Source: Astropecten irregularis
Taxonomy: Eukaryota > Echinodermata > Asteroidea > Paxillosida > Astropectinidae
Reading direction: 5' to 3'
Length of the DNA: 64,000 bases
NCBI GenBank assembly: GCA_963971285.1
Contig: OZ020254.1
Span: 1,860,001-1,924,000, forward strand
Part shown: piece after piece, positions 1 to 11,600 of the stretch
Layout: each line of letters begins with the position of its first letter
Position numbering within the stretch: the first letter of the stretch is position 1
Position numbers and translations under genes: made by a program
The notes under the pieces: model-generated
Seen by the model: only the letters and a program-made list of their open reading frames with translations
What the model was told of the DNA's origin: nothing
Databases searched by the model: none

Positions 1-150
1 TGGAACGAAAAAGACAAAGAAAAAGAAAAGAAATGAGATGAAACAATACAAAAAGAACACACATACAAAAGGAAACAAGAAAAATAACAAGAAAAACAAA
101 TTTGTCAACAGTATAACCTGCCCCACACAATGTGCCAAAATTCGAAACGC

Positions 151-508
151 TTAAATGTAGTATCATACTTTGCCGAAACAGAAATCTTCACAGATTTACC
201 TATAACTTACATGGTAAAAAGATGGTGATGGTAGAAACATACCGTTAAAATTGTTCTGTCTGAAATGCTGTATTTATCAAGAAAAGAGTAAAACCAGTGA
301 CCAAAATTATTTTTGATCTTTTAAAGATCAAAAATAAAAGAGAAAAAGACTTCACAAATACCGTGTCCGTTTTTCACTGTTTTCTCAAAACCTGGGCACC
401 GTATGGGACTGAAATTTTCACAGATGACTGTTACTGTATCTTCCTTGACATTGTTGCTCATGAATCTGCATTTCTTTAACAAAAACCAAAGTTTGATATT
501 ACCTTTAA
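151..508. repeat. Family A MITE, full length
   Basis: Flanked by TTAA on both sides. The left end ATGTAGTATCATACTTTG is a slightly decayed copy of the inverted repeat; the right end is ACCAAAGTTTGATATTACC. The centre has the TTTTTGATCTTT...AAAGATCAAAAA palindrome typical of the family. No coding capacity. Confidence 0.85.
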
Positions 509-844
509 TTCACACATCTACCCAGTTTGATATAGGTCCTTATTCAAAAACTTACTTTGCAATGCACAGGCGGCCGCCAGCACAAGACTAATGGTAGGAG
601 ATGTACGCAGCCACAGAGCCATGTTGAACGGCCGTCGCACTATGAATCTGAAGTATTCTTGGCAGACCTATACGCTCAAGAGGTGCTGATTCTCTCGTTG
701 GCAGAACCCCACTGATCGGTAGGCAAGCAAGCACATCATTTTAGACCTCCTACTGATTTTTTCCCCCGGTATGAAAAAAACCAATTGAGTCTTTACTGTC
801 TTTTCTGAACAGTATAATAAAAGTTGCTCGGTAGGACGAGCAGC

Positions 845-1198
845 TACGGAGCTCTAGATGTGCCACACCTATATCCGACTTGTTGAGATGCTGAGATAAA
901 GTCATCTTGCTCGTTATTATAATGTCGTCATCAGTGGCGTCGCCAAGGGGGGGCCAGGGGGGGGGGGGGGCACGTGCCCCCCTGGAAAACCTCGTGGCCC
1001 CCGAGTGCCCCCCCCCCCATTTGAGATTTGGGTTGGTGAAAAAAATTTAATATATATTGTAGTCCCCCCCAACAATTGCTAGTGCCCCCCTTGTGCCCCC
1101 AGACTCAAAAGTCTGATCTGGTGACGCCACTGGTCGTCATTCCGAGATAATTTATCTGAGGATCTCAACAAATCGGATGGCACCTCTAGAGCTCCGTA
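845..1198. repeat. Inverted-repeat element interrupted by a hAT-like MITE
   Basis: Arms of roughly 75-85 bases (TACGGAGCTCTAGA... and its complement ...TCTAGAGCTCCGTA) face each other and share TTGTTGAGAT near their inner parts. The element is split by the CAGTGGCGT insertion at 932-1132, so it is the older of the two. Confidence 0.75.
932..1132. mobile_element. hAT-like MITE with 8-bp target duplication
   Basis: Termini CAGTGGCGTC and GACGCCACTG are inverted, and GTCGTCAT is repeated exactly on both sides (924-931 and 1133-1140). CAG-like termini with 8-bp duplications are hAT hallmarks. The interior is poly-G then poly-C and can fold. Confidence 0.85.
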
Positions 1199-1413
1199 TA
1201 GGCAGTAGACACGCCGACTAGTAATGATCGTGAAGGTAATCTAAACGATTGAACCTTGACGTTAATTACATACATGTATACTTCTACTCTCAGTACTTCG
1301 TTCAAGGATACATCTTGCGACAAGAGCCTCCATATTGTGTGCATCATGTACCACTGCCAAAGAGGAATAATAATAGGCCTAATAAAACGAAATTGCCTAC
1401 AAACCCAAGACTG

Positions 1414-1870
1414 TAAAGGTACGTGTAGTATATATCATACTTTCGTAGTCTGGTTCCCTGCCCAAAGATTCCCTGACGACTTTTATAACATACCTATAGT
1501 TGACAGACAATAGTCGGGAGCTTTTTGGGTCCGGGAACCAGACTAATACTTTGGTAGCATACCGAAAAAAAATCTTCACACATTTACATAACTTACAGAG
1601 TATAAAGATTGCTTTGGTAAAAACATACTTCTGCCTGAAATGATGTAGTTCTATTTATCAAGAAAACAGTAAAAACAATTATGAACAAAACGAAAATAAA
1701 AGAGAATTGTTTTTTAAATACTGTGGTCGTTTTTTTTTTAAACTGTTTTCTCAAAAAGTAGGCACCGTATGGGACTGAAATTTTCACAGATGACTGTTAC
1801 AGTATCTTCCTTGAGTGTGGCCACGAATCTGTATTTCTTTGACAAAAAACAAAGTATGATATTACCTTTA
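1414..1870. repeat. Family A MITE carrying a nested element
   Basis: Begins TAAAGGTACGTGTAG and ends ATATTACCTTTA. The left inverted repeat is split by a 100-bp insertion (1446-1545). The remaining body aligns with other family A copies, for example the CTGTTTTCTCAAAAAG segment. Confidence 0.8.
1446..1545. mobile_element. 100-bp nested MITE with 9-bp target duplication
   Basis: Perfect 13-base inverted ends TAGTCTGGTTCCC and GGGAACCAGACTA. ATACTTTCG before (1437-1445) and ATACTTTGG after (1546-1554) form a 9-base duplication with one mismatch. A 9-bp duplication suggests a Mutator-like mover; this is inference. Confidence 0.75.
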
Positions 1871-2984
1871 CTACTGACGCCACAGTACATAATTATACAG
1901 GCCTATACCCTATATTTCAAAGATGACATTCAAAACATTGAGTTTACTTTACTGAATATTAAGTTTCGCCGAAATCGGTCAGTCGCGTTTTTGAGAAACA
2001 ACGATAAAATTAACGATGGTCTCTATTTTTTTACATGGGATTTTGAGCATGTTTTCTTTGCATGATTGTGTGACTCATGTCGTCGGTAATTTTGAAAACG
2101 AGATGGTTGTACAAAAGGCTTTACCAAAACATCATGGCTAACTTACGGTGGACATGTATACATCTCAAACTTGTATTTGGTGTATACACAACAGCAGAAC
2201 AATAACTGAATCGAACTTATGTAATGTAGTGTATTTGTGGGTTATGTTAATTATTGTTTGACGGAAACAGCATGTTTACGAAGAGCTGCCATATTGGAAA
2301 GTGGTTTATTCATATCACAACTTCACAAGGCATGTGCGTCATAGTGCGCATGCGTATTGGTAGCTCAGTACATTACTCAAATTATGTTAAAGTGTATACG
2401 AAAAAACAATAAAGCGAAATAATGTAAATAAGCCTACCGGCTTTTGTATCTGTAAATTTGCTGCCGTGCAATAGGAGATTGTTCATATTAAACAATATCA
2501 GATCTTATCAGGTTTTATAAATAGCGAATTCATACGTACATGTACAAAATAGTGGTTGAAAACCCGAAACCCACCGGTGTTAAACTAAGCATGAACTGCA
2601 TGGTGTGATTAAGCGTTAATGAGCTATTCCGTGGCGGACCCAAGGTCATTTTTATCATGGCGGTAGGAAAAGAGCAAAGCTTCGTATCGCGTGATATACT
2701 GTATAGCAACAGTGCACAAGTAATTGGGAGTGTTGATAGGTAAAATTTATGCATGTGAATTATTCCATGCAAATATCTATTTAACTATACGTGGTATAAC
2801 AACGCTGCAATGTTCTAGGGCGAATGAACGTCGTAAAAGAAAAACTTGCATCACACAAAAGAAATGAAATGGAGGAGAGTCCGTTAAAACGAGATTGCGA
2901 TGCCATTGATATTCGACAGTAATTAAGCTCGTCGTTTAGCGCAACTGCCTTGCTACTGCCGTGCTATTGATGCACTCATTTGAT
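1871..2984. other. No gene recognised
   Basis: AT-rich intergenic sequence. The open frames here are short and show no domain or codon pattern I can recognise. No repeat family from the rest of the window was seen. Confidence 0.5.
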
Positions 2985-3352
2985 TTAAAGGTAGTATCAT
3001 ACTTTGGTAAGAGACCAAAACGGAAATGTTCACAGATTTACGTATAACTTTCAGGGTATGAAGATGATGCTGGTAGAAACCTACCGTTAAAATATTTTCG
3101 CCTGAAATGGTGTATTTATCCAGAAATTAGTAAAACAACGACCAAAAATCTTTTTGATCTTTTAAAAGATCAAAAATAAAAGAGAAAAGACTTACAGAAA
3201 TACTGTGGCCGTTTTTCACTGTTTTCTCAAAAAGTATAGGCATCGTATGGGACTGAATTTTTCACGGATGACTGTGACTGTATCTGCCTTTATATTTTTG
3301 CCCACAAATCTGTATTTCTTTGATAAAAGCCAAAGTATGATACTACCTTTAA
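2985..3352. repeat. Family A MITE, full length
   Basis: TTAA on both sides. Ends AAAGGTAGTATCATACTTTGG and CCAAAGTATGATACTACCTTT are near-perfect inverted repeats. The centre carries GATCTTTTAAAAGATC, a perfect 16-base palindrome. Confidence 0.9.
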
Positions 3353-4177
3353 GTCTGGCACGACAGTAGCACGCCGTATAGTCTTGTTCTAAGTTGATAC
3401 AAATCACGTACCATTCTGAGTGCATGTGAGACAGGTCGTCAATTAACAGAAGATTGTTTGCCAAGCTTTAGAATCTACCGCATGCAAACAGTGTGAGGTT
3501 GGGGCCTTTCATGGAGTATAGAAGCCTAGTCCTTGAAACCAAAATAATGGCTCTTCACTGTGAGCCCCCAAAATTGTGGCTCTAGAACCGCGCCTGACCG
3601 AAAGACAATGGGCTAATGTTCCAAAATGTGCACATTATGTAGAATGAAGAGATGCATTAAGGAAAAAAACTTTACAATGATGCGCCAAACTCACCACATA
3701 TTTGTATACAATCATGAATGCTAAGTCATAAAAAATCAATTGTTTAAATACAAGAAAGATGTCTCGCTCTGACCTAAGTACATTTTTCTCATAATTTTAT
3801 TTTATTCAAGAAATTCATCATTGATTATTTCAGACACAACAATTAAAACTTCAACCTTATACCCAACACAAATCGTTATGAAATATGTTGAGCAGTCCGA
3901 GTATAATTATAGTATATAATAACACCGTTATGTGGTGCATTGTCTAAAGAAACACGATATTATGCAACAAGGTATCATACAATCATTCACAAAACATTGT
4001 TAAAACTGAAAAACAAACAAGAAACCATACATCCCCCTTAAACAACTTTAGGGCTTCCCTGAAAATTAAACGATGATATAACAAAAAATTCAAGGCAAAA
4101 CAAAAACAAAAACACAAACCTAAGTCTTCTTTAGGTACATGTATAGCATCGCACAAGAGCCTTGTCGTGTGAACATT
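3353..4177. other. No gene recognised
   Basis: AT-rich intergenic DNA between two family A MITEs. Several A-rich tracts (about 4020-4120) but no long frame or recognisable motif. Confidence 0.5.
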
Positions 4178-4532
4178 TTAAAGGTAGTATCATACTTTGG
4201 TAAGGAACCAAAACAGAAATGTTCACAGATTAACTTACAGGGTATGAAGATGGTGGTGGTAGAAACATACCGTTAACATTTTTCCGCCTGAAATGGTGTA
4301 TTTATCCAGAAATTAGTAAAACAACGACAAAAATCTGTCATTTTTTAAAAGATCAAAAATAAAAGAGAAAAGACTTAAGAAATACTGTGGCTGTTTTTCA
4401 CTGTTTTCTCAAAAAGTGGGTACGGTATGGGACTGAAATTTTTAAAGATGACTGTTGCTGTATCTTCCTTGATATTTTTGCCCATGAATATGGATTTCTT
4501 TGATAACAACCAAAGTATGATACTACCTTTAA
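4178..4532. repeat. Family A MITE, full length
   Basis: TTAA flanks, standard inverted ends and central palindrome. A second family A terminus (CCAAAGTATGATATTACCTTT, about 4632-4652) lies 100 bases beyond it. Confidence 0.9.
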
Positions 4533-4542
4533 ATCCGTCAGG

Positions 4543-4596
4543 CAACAATAGTTACCGCATTGTATCTGGCACGGTAAGATGGCCGCCGGTGGCTTC
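4543..4596. repeat. 54-bp dispersed repeat, also at 35507-35560
   Basis: The stretch CAACAATAGTTACCGCATTG... ending ATGGCCGC(C/T)GGTGGCTTC occurs almost identically in the last haspin intron. Family unknown; it may be one end of a larger element. Confidence 0.7.
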
Positions 4597-4710
4597 AGTC
4601 GATACAAAAGCGTTGCAAGTCCAGATAAAACCAAAGTATGATATTACCTTTAAGTCATCAGGGTTCTCTTGGTCTCCGGCTTTGGCTTATGATTGGTAAT
4701 GGTCTTTTCA

Positions 4711-4807
4711 AGTGTAACAGGCATACACATAATGGCTTTTGGCTGCGGATTCCAAGTAGATTCTCTTCTCAGAACAAGAAAGATGGACTTTTAACTTCAA
4801 TAACAAT
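4711..4807. repeat. Family F fragment
   Basis: Contains GGCTTTTGGCTGCGG followed by AAGTAGATTCTCT, the internal segment seen in the full family F copies at 15172, 17174 and 25313. Both ends are missing. Confidence 0.6.
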
Positions 4808-5673
4808 AAGGGCCTGTTTGTTTCACGCAAAGGATCCGATATTTTGGGATCCACCTCCTATGCAGAACGATTCTTATAGGCTACATTGTGTTCCCGCAAA
4901 CCGATCCACAATTTCCACATACGGTTACCAATTACTGTATCACCATGCAAAGCCTCAAATCTATCTTGAGATATTTATAATGCCACGAAAATAATATGAT
5001 TGAAAACTTACTGAACGTTTATCAAAAAGTTCAGCAATTTAAGCTAAGCCCCAGTTCAATAACATCAAGTACGTCGGCCTATTATGAAGTTATTCTATTG
5101 AAATTTGAAGACAAACCACCCACGTTCTTAATTAATCATAATTATTGAAAGCAAGAGGTATTTTCTATACATTTCATGTACAAGTTCTGATAAATTCGAA
5201 ATAAAAAAGTATCATATACATAACTGTACTTTGAATCCAAATGTGACTTAGAAAATATTTGTACACTTTACAAAATGGCCGAAATATTTCAGTCTAGCTT
5301 GCTATTCACAGTATTTACAAGTAAAACAAATCCTATTTCTATAATTATCGTCGTCTTTCTTTGATTTGTTTTCGACTGCATCAAACATTAATGTTTTCTC
5401 GCGTAGCAATTAGCATTATTCGCCGGTATAGTGTGCTGCAGTTACCGAAATCTGAAACTTTTTTTTCAATTCTTGATAGCATAACTTATACCAACATGCT
5501 TGGAGATGCACTCAAAAACAACTGGTTCCCACTTCTTAAAGTGAGCAAAGACGCACGCGCAAACATCATCCAATATAGCAAACTCACGAACCACCACGTG
5601 ACTGACCGTCTTTGGTAACAATGAAACGCGAGAGGGCGCTATCAAGTCTAGTACCCCAAATACGCTGCATGGT
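4808..5673. other. 3' flank of the GPCR, no further gene
   Basis: Likely contains the 3'UTR of the minus-strand GPCR near 5673. No clear polyadenylation hexamer was found on the minus strand; open frames here are short and unsupported. Confidence 0.45.
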
Positions 5674-8600
5674 TCAAGCGTCTGGGTCAATTGTATCGAG
5701 CTTTGAGTACTCGGCACCAGTCTTCGTCTTCATTCGGACATCCTGATTGCCTGTACTGCCGCCCTCAACGGCGAGCGATCCGCTGCCCACTTCCATAACG
5801 ATACGGTCGTCATCGCCGCCCGCTCTGCCGCCGTCCACGTTGCTGTTAAGGTCGGACTTGGAACGGTGCGACATCTCCGTGGCTTCCAGCAAGTTACTGC
5901 GCCGTGCTTGGCGGCCTTCGCTGCTGGACAAGCTGCTGTTTCGCTTGCTCAAACTCGGCGAGCTCAGCCGAGTGGAGCCAGTCATAACACTGACGTTCAG
6001 CTCGGGAAATCGCTTGTTAAGTACCTTGCGGACCTGTCGAAGAAATGACAAGTTTATAAGCCACAACAGCAGTAAGAATCCAGTAGTCCTCTGACGACGA
6101 ATTAAATAAGCTGTCGGAAACGTATAGTGGAAAACATGCACACATACACTTTTAAGGTGTTATACATGATTGGAAAAGTTCATAAAACATCACTCACACT
6201 TTGTCTGAACCACTGTTCATGAAATCACAAACCTGTGAACATTTGAACTCAATCGGACATTGTCACGAGAAAATCGCTAAAACCCGATCCAATTTTTCTT
6301 ATAAAACATAAAGAATGGTTTTGATCTTACCCCGAGATCAAAACTGTTTTCGGTCTTATTATATTTGAACGGTATGTTTCTATCAGCACCATCTTCATAT
6401 CCTGAAAGTTATACGTAAATCTGGGAACATTTCTGTTTGGGTATGTTACCAATCCTGTACTGTACCTTTAAAGCTAATCTTTATTGTCAGATTGTCGATT
6501 TCAGATTATTACATGCATGATAATGCATCGTTTACGTATGATCTTGCATTTGGGTTGTTGGTTGGGGCATACATTTTAATTGCTCCTACCCAACGTACGA
6601 CGTGGCCATGCACACCACAGTGGTAGAGTTCTTTTCACGCTGAAAATAAGGTGTTGGGTATTGCAGGCCGGGCTTACCTCTGTCCAAGTGTCAATGAACC
6701 CCACATCCATATATAAATGCTGTCATTACCTGTTCACGTACCTCTCCATTCATGAAAACATAAAGCGTACTGACAGCTAGCCCCTGCAAGGAGGACAGAA
6801 TCCTGCCAATGATGGTGGCAATGAAGACCATGAGGCACGGCTCTCCGATCAAAGCAGCCAGAATGGGCAAGGCGTAGTAGGAACCCAGTAGAATTAACAG
6901 GACCATGGTAGACTTGGCCGTTCTCCTGTATGCAAAACAATACATGATAAATAAAACTTTTAATAAGTAAAATAGTTTCAAAGAGATCCAGATAAAATGT
7001 TGTAACGTACACGATATCCAGCATAACATTGACAAGAGAGTATCTATTTTGTTTGTTTGTTTGTTTGTTGGGGTGTTTGTTTATTTGTTTGTTGTTTGGG
7101 GAGGTTACCTGTGTCGTTTCCGCTCTTCTCTGTGATCATGGGCTCTCAGCTTCTTACTGATGTTCCGCATGACTGCCACTAAAACAATAGCGTTGATCTA
7201 CAAGAAAAAAATACAAACACACAATAATTGAAGTTCCATGGACGAGTTCCAAGTCTATAAATGGAAGTAGCCACAAAGGGCGTAAGATTGCAACATTAAC
7301 TCTGCAAACTGTCACCTGACGCCAATTACCCATATGCATTAATCAGATTTGGTATTAAAGGTAATATCATACTTTGGTTTTTGTCAAAGAAATACAGATT
7401 CATGGGCAAAAATATCAAGGAAGATACAATAACAGTCATCTGTAAAAATTTTAGTCCCATACTGTGCCACCTTTTTGAAAAAAAAACACAGTGAAAAACA
7501 GCCATAGTATTTCTTATGTCTTTTCTCTTTCATTTTTGATCTTTTAAAAGACAGATTTTCGCTCGTTGTACCATTAATTTCTGGATAAATACAGCATTTC
7601 AGGCGGAAACATTTTAACGGTATGTATTTTCCACCACCATCTCCATATCCTGTAAGTTATACGTAAATCTGTGAACATTTCTGTTTTGGTTTCTTACCAA
7701 AGTATGATACTACCTTCAAGTGTTGAAACATTTGATTTTTCATAATCTTTGGACTATCATTATACGTCTTGTTGGTACATGGTTCTGAACGTCTGACTCA
7801 GGAACCTTTTCATATCGTAACTCGAATCATAAGCTCTGCGTGCTCAGACCCGCTTTCCAACCCTCATTGCATACGTTCTTATTATCGTACCGGTACACAT
7901 TGATTATAACACATGAACATGTATAGGTCATTTTTATTGGGCAGATACTGCGCATTACAAACTTGTTATTATCCCTTGGTCATTGGGCCATCTTTTAGAT
8001 TCCAGGAAACCATCTCAGTTCCCTGGGGAGTATACAGGTCCGTGGTACCGTAAGGTGCACAGAGGCTAATCAAATCACAAAGCCATCTCTACCCTCGCAG
8101 GTACCCATTTACACCTGGGTGAAGAGGAGCAATATGTGACAAAGCGCCTTGCCCAAGGACGCAAGCACCACTAGCCCATGGCTGGATTCGAATCCACAAT
8201 CTGTAAATTGACCACAAGATCTTGAGTATATACGAAACGCTAGACCACTAAGCCACAAGCACCCCACCCATTCATTTATACCTACCAATAGTAGAAGGAA
8301 GACCGGGATAATTAGGCAAATAGTTCCGCCCGTATCAACTCTGGATACATCAAGTCGAGGAGTCCTGATGAAAAAAACAAATTGAAAGCAATCTCGGTAC
8401 CGATTCCATCCAATGTATAGAAATGAGTTGGGAAATCAGACGCCTGCTGTTCGCCATTATTTTGATTGATGAAACCGTGATTTGTGAAGGTTGGATTTTC
8501 AAAAAATGATTCCAAAATGGTTTGTGCAGTGTTTTCTCTGAAAATGTATACTTGCACTGGCAGTTATGTATTAAGCCCGCCACGATACAGCACAGGCGAA

Positions 8601-11600
8601 CACAGGAATAAGTTGGAGGTCGAAGCAACTATCAGGAAATATAACATCATTTCGTGCATGGGAACCATGTCAAAGAGTTCAAAAGAGATGTGGTAAGGAA
8701 AAAGATGTTTGGAATGGATTTTTGTTCCACGTCTCGGTATTAGCCTGAATGTATGAATATGCACAAGCAGACAGCTAGGTCTCACCCTCAAGAAATCTGG
8801 AAACCAAGTTGGATAGACTGGAAGCACATTCACCATAGAAGATAATATGGAGACAGAGGCCAGACCTTTGAGGTTTTGTAATGATGATCTTAACTCTTCA
8901 ACAGCAAGATTGACTTTACAATGTAGAACTAGTCGACTAGCACGTAGACAGATTTGTAGCAACAGTAATCGAAGATTTAAACTTACGTGCAGTTGGAAGA
9001 CGAAGCGACCACTGTCTCAATAATGATCCATATTATGACCAGCACCGCAGGGGTTCCTTCGTAAAGACAATAATTATTGCAATTTCAGTCACACATAAAT
9101 GGTTTTGGGCTACCCAATGGCGAAGGAAATATTATATGGGTGGATGAAACGGAATGGGTTGAAGGTATACACTCCATTTTGGGAGGCTCGACATTTTTAT
9201 GTCGATATTTGATTCATTAGAGCTCACACACAAAACTGAAGCAAATTGATCTGCTGTCAGAATAGTGTGTCGAAAAAAGGCGGGAAGAGTTTTCGAGACC
9301 CAATCTTCAAGTTGTTGTTTCAAATAGATGGTATTAGTTTCTTTGGTAAGGGTTTTAAGGACAGTTAGCAAAAGCTTCAGATTGTGTATATTATTATTTA
9401 TTTATTTCTGGTAATGAAAACAATGATTCCTCAAAAGCGCCCTAGGCACCGTAGCTCAACTCAAGCCTGATGAAACATTTTATGGAAAGTTGATGAGAAG
9501 AAGATACAGTTTTAGAGGCGGGAGGAAAATCCCAGAGTAATATTTTGGGTAAACTAAACCCACTAAATCAGGTAGGGACTGAAAACCCAAATCCACTTGT
9601 GGACCGAGCCGGACTTGAACCCGGTCCGCAGAGGTGAAAGGCGAGGACAGAACAGCTATACGCCAACCTGACTCCATGATCAAACCCAGCCTACGTACCC
9701 CAGCCAAGGAAGCACCACTTGATGAACTGGCGACCCTTCTGCTCCCGGAAGAAGCTCTTGACGACAATGCAGAAGAGGATCAGGCCCTCTACCAGCATCC
9801 AGAAGAAGTTGGCGAGGACCGTGTAGGCCATCAAGACATTGAGGAGATTGCGAACGTGCTGTGGGAAAATGGTATCACCACACAGTTGGTCTTTGTTTTA
9901 CTAATTTCTGGATAAATACACAATTTCAGGAGGAAATATTTTAATGGTATGTTTCTACTAGTACCATCTTTAAACCATGAAGATTATACGTTAAATCTGT
10001 GAACATTTCTGTTTGGGTATGCTACCAATCCTGTACTGTGCCTTTAAGGAGCACTAGAGCGTGGTCATCTGCATTAACTTATGAGTCAATAATAATTATA
10101 ACTTAAGAATGAACTTATACTTATACCAACATCAACATGCATACGAAAAAGTCTTCTTCATTTTCAAAATCGTGAAAAAAATGGTGATCTGTTCTTACCA
10201 AATTTCTGACGTAACACGATGGTACGACGCTAAACCCAGTGAGGAACACGATTTGATACAGTGTGAAGGACGCAATAAGATTCCAGTGTATGTGGTACGG
10301 ACTCCCCTTCAGGCCATGTCTACAAAAGAAAAAAGAAACAGAAAGAAGGAAATTTGTAACTTTGTCTACATACTGACGTATATACTCTTCGTCAATCAGC
10401 CTTTTCCACAGAGGACGTGTGTCACAGTGACCCTCAGACCATCTGGCTATGGCTAACATTGGTTAGTATCACACAAGCCATTTCGAACTGGCTGCAGTTT
10501 CTGGCTATGGCTGCCATTGTGTGCCTGTGTTATCTGGTGGAAAGAAGAGGGTTAATGCCGAGAAATGGATGATAGCAATGCATTAAACTACATCCACTGC
10601 AGACCTACATTACCTTGTTATGATGTAGATCACGTTAGCAATGACGCAAGCACAGAGTGAAATGGAATACCCGAAGTAGATGAAGCCATACTGTACCTGA
10701 AGTTAGTGACAAAACAAACAATTCATCAGACGCATTATTCAATCCATTTCAACAGTCAACACGCAGTGTCCAGTTGGCAAGCCAATTAATTGCAAAACCA
10801 ATAGTCCGGATCACAAGTGATGTCCATGGTATCCAAGTTTTTTTTTTACTATGGTCTAGTATATTCGATCTGTGTACTCGAAGTGACAAAGTGTCTTCTG
10901 TGTTCTTGAACTTGGTCCATTATTATCCAGGTCATCACGGCCAGAGTATACAGCGATTCCCCCTCCAAAAAAAACCCCGCAAACACTCTGTGTCGAGAAC
11001 AATTAAATTAAAATTAAACTGTTTATCACTTCAAGATTAAAACATTGTAAAACAGCCATGTCTTGGCTATCACTATGTAGAATTTGAACAAAATTGGACT
11101 GAAATTGAGGGAAAGAACTAAGACTGAATTACCCAACCTCAAAACCCGATTTTCATCTTTCTCTCATACACATTATTATATGTGTGTATTGACCACTATG
11201 CGTGTTATCCTTGCAATTTGTTTTTAAGGAGGATTCTTTCAATGGGAGACTTTTGGAGAGGGCTGTCGATAGAGGGCAGCAAACTACCAGGCTCCTTGAA
11301 ACTTTTTTACACGCTGTAAGTACGGCGGTTGTCCAAAAACTCACCAGAAGACGCAGGAAAATACTGTGAACATTAAATTCAGGCCATTTACAATTAATTT
11401 TTATATTCACAGCAGCCGCCCACCACGATTTCAATGCCCGAAAACACAAAGTTAGATGAAATTCTGATGTTTGGCGAGGAAAAATGTGATGGGCTTCGCT
11501 TGCAAAGTAAAAACTCTGTGCACAAAACTAAATGCTGTTTGCCGTGGGCTACCGTGATCATTTGTAATTCGCCCTTTTAGTGGCCAATCTCCACAAATTC

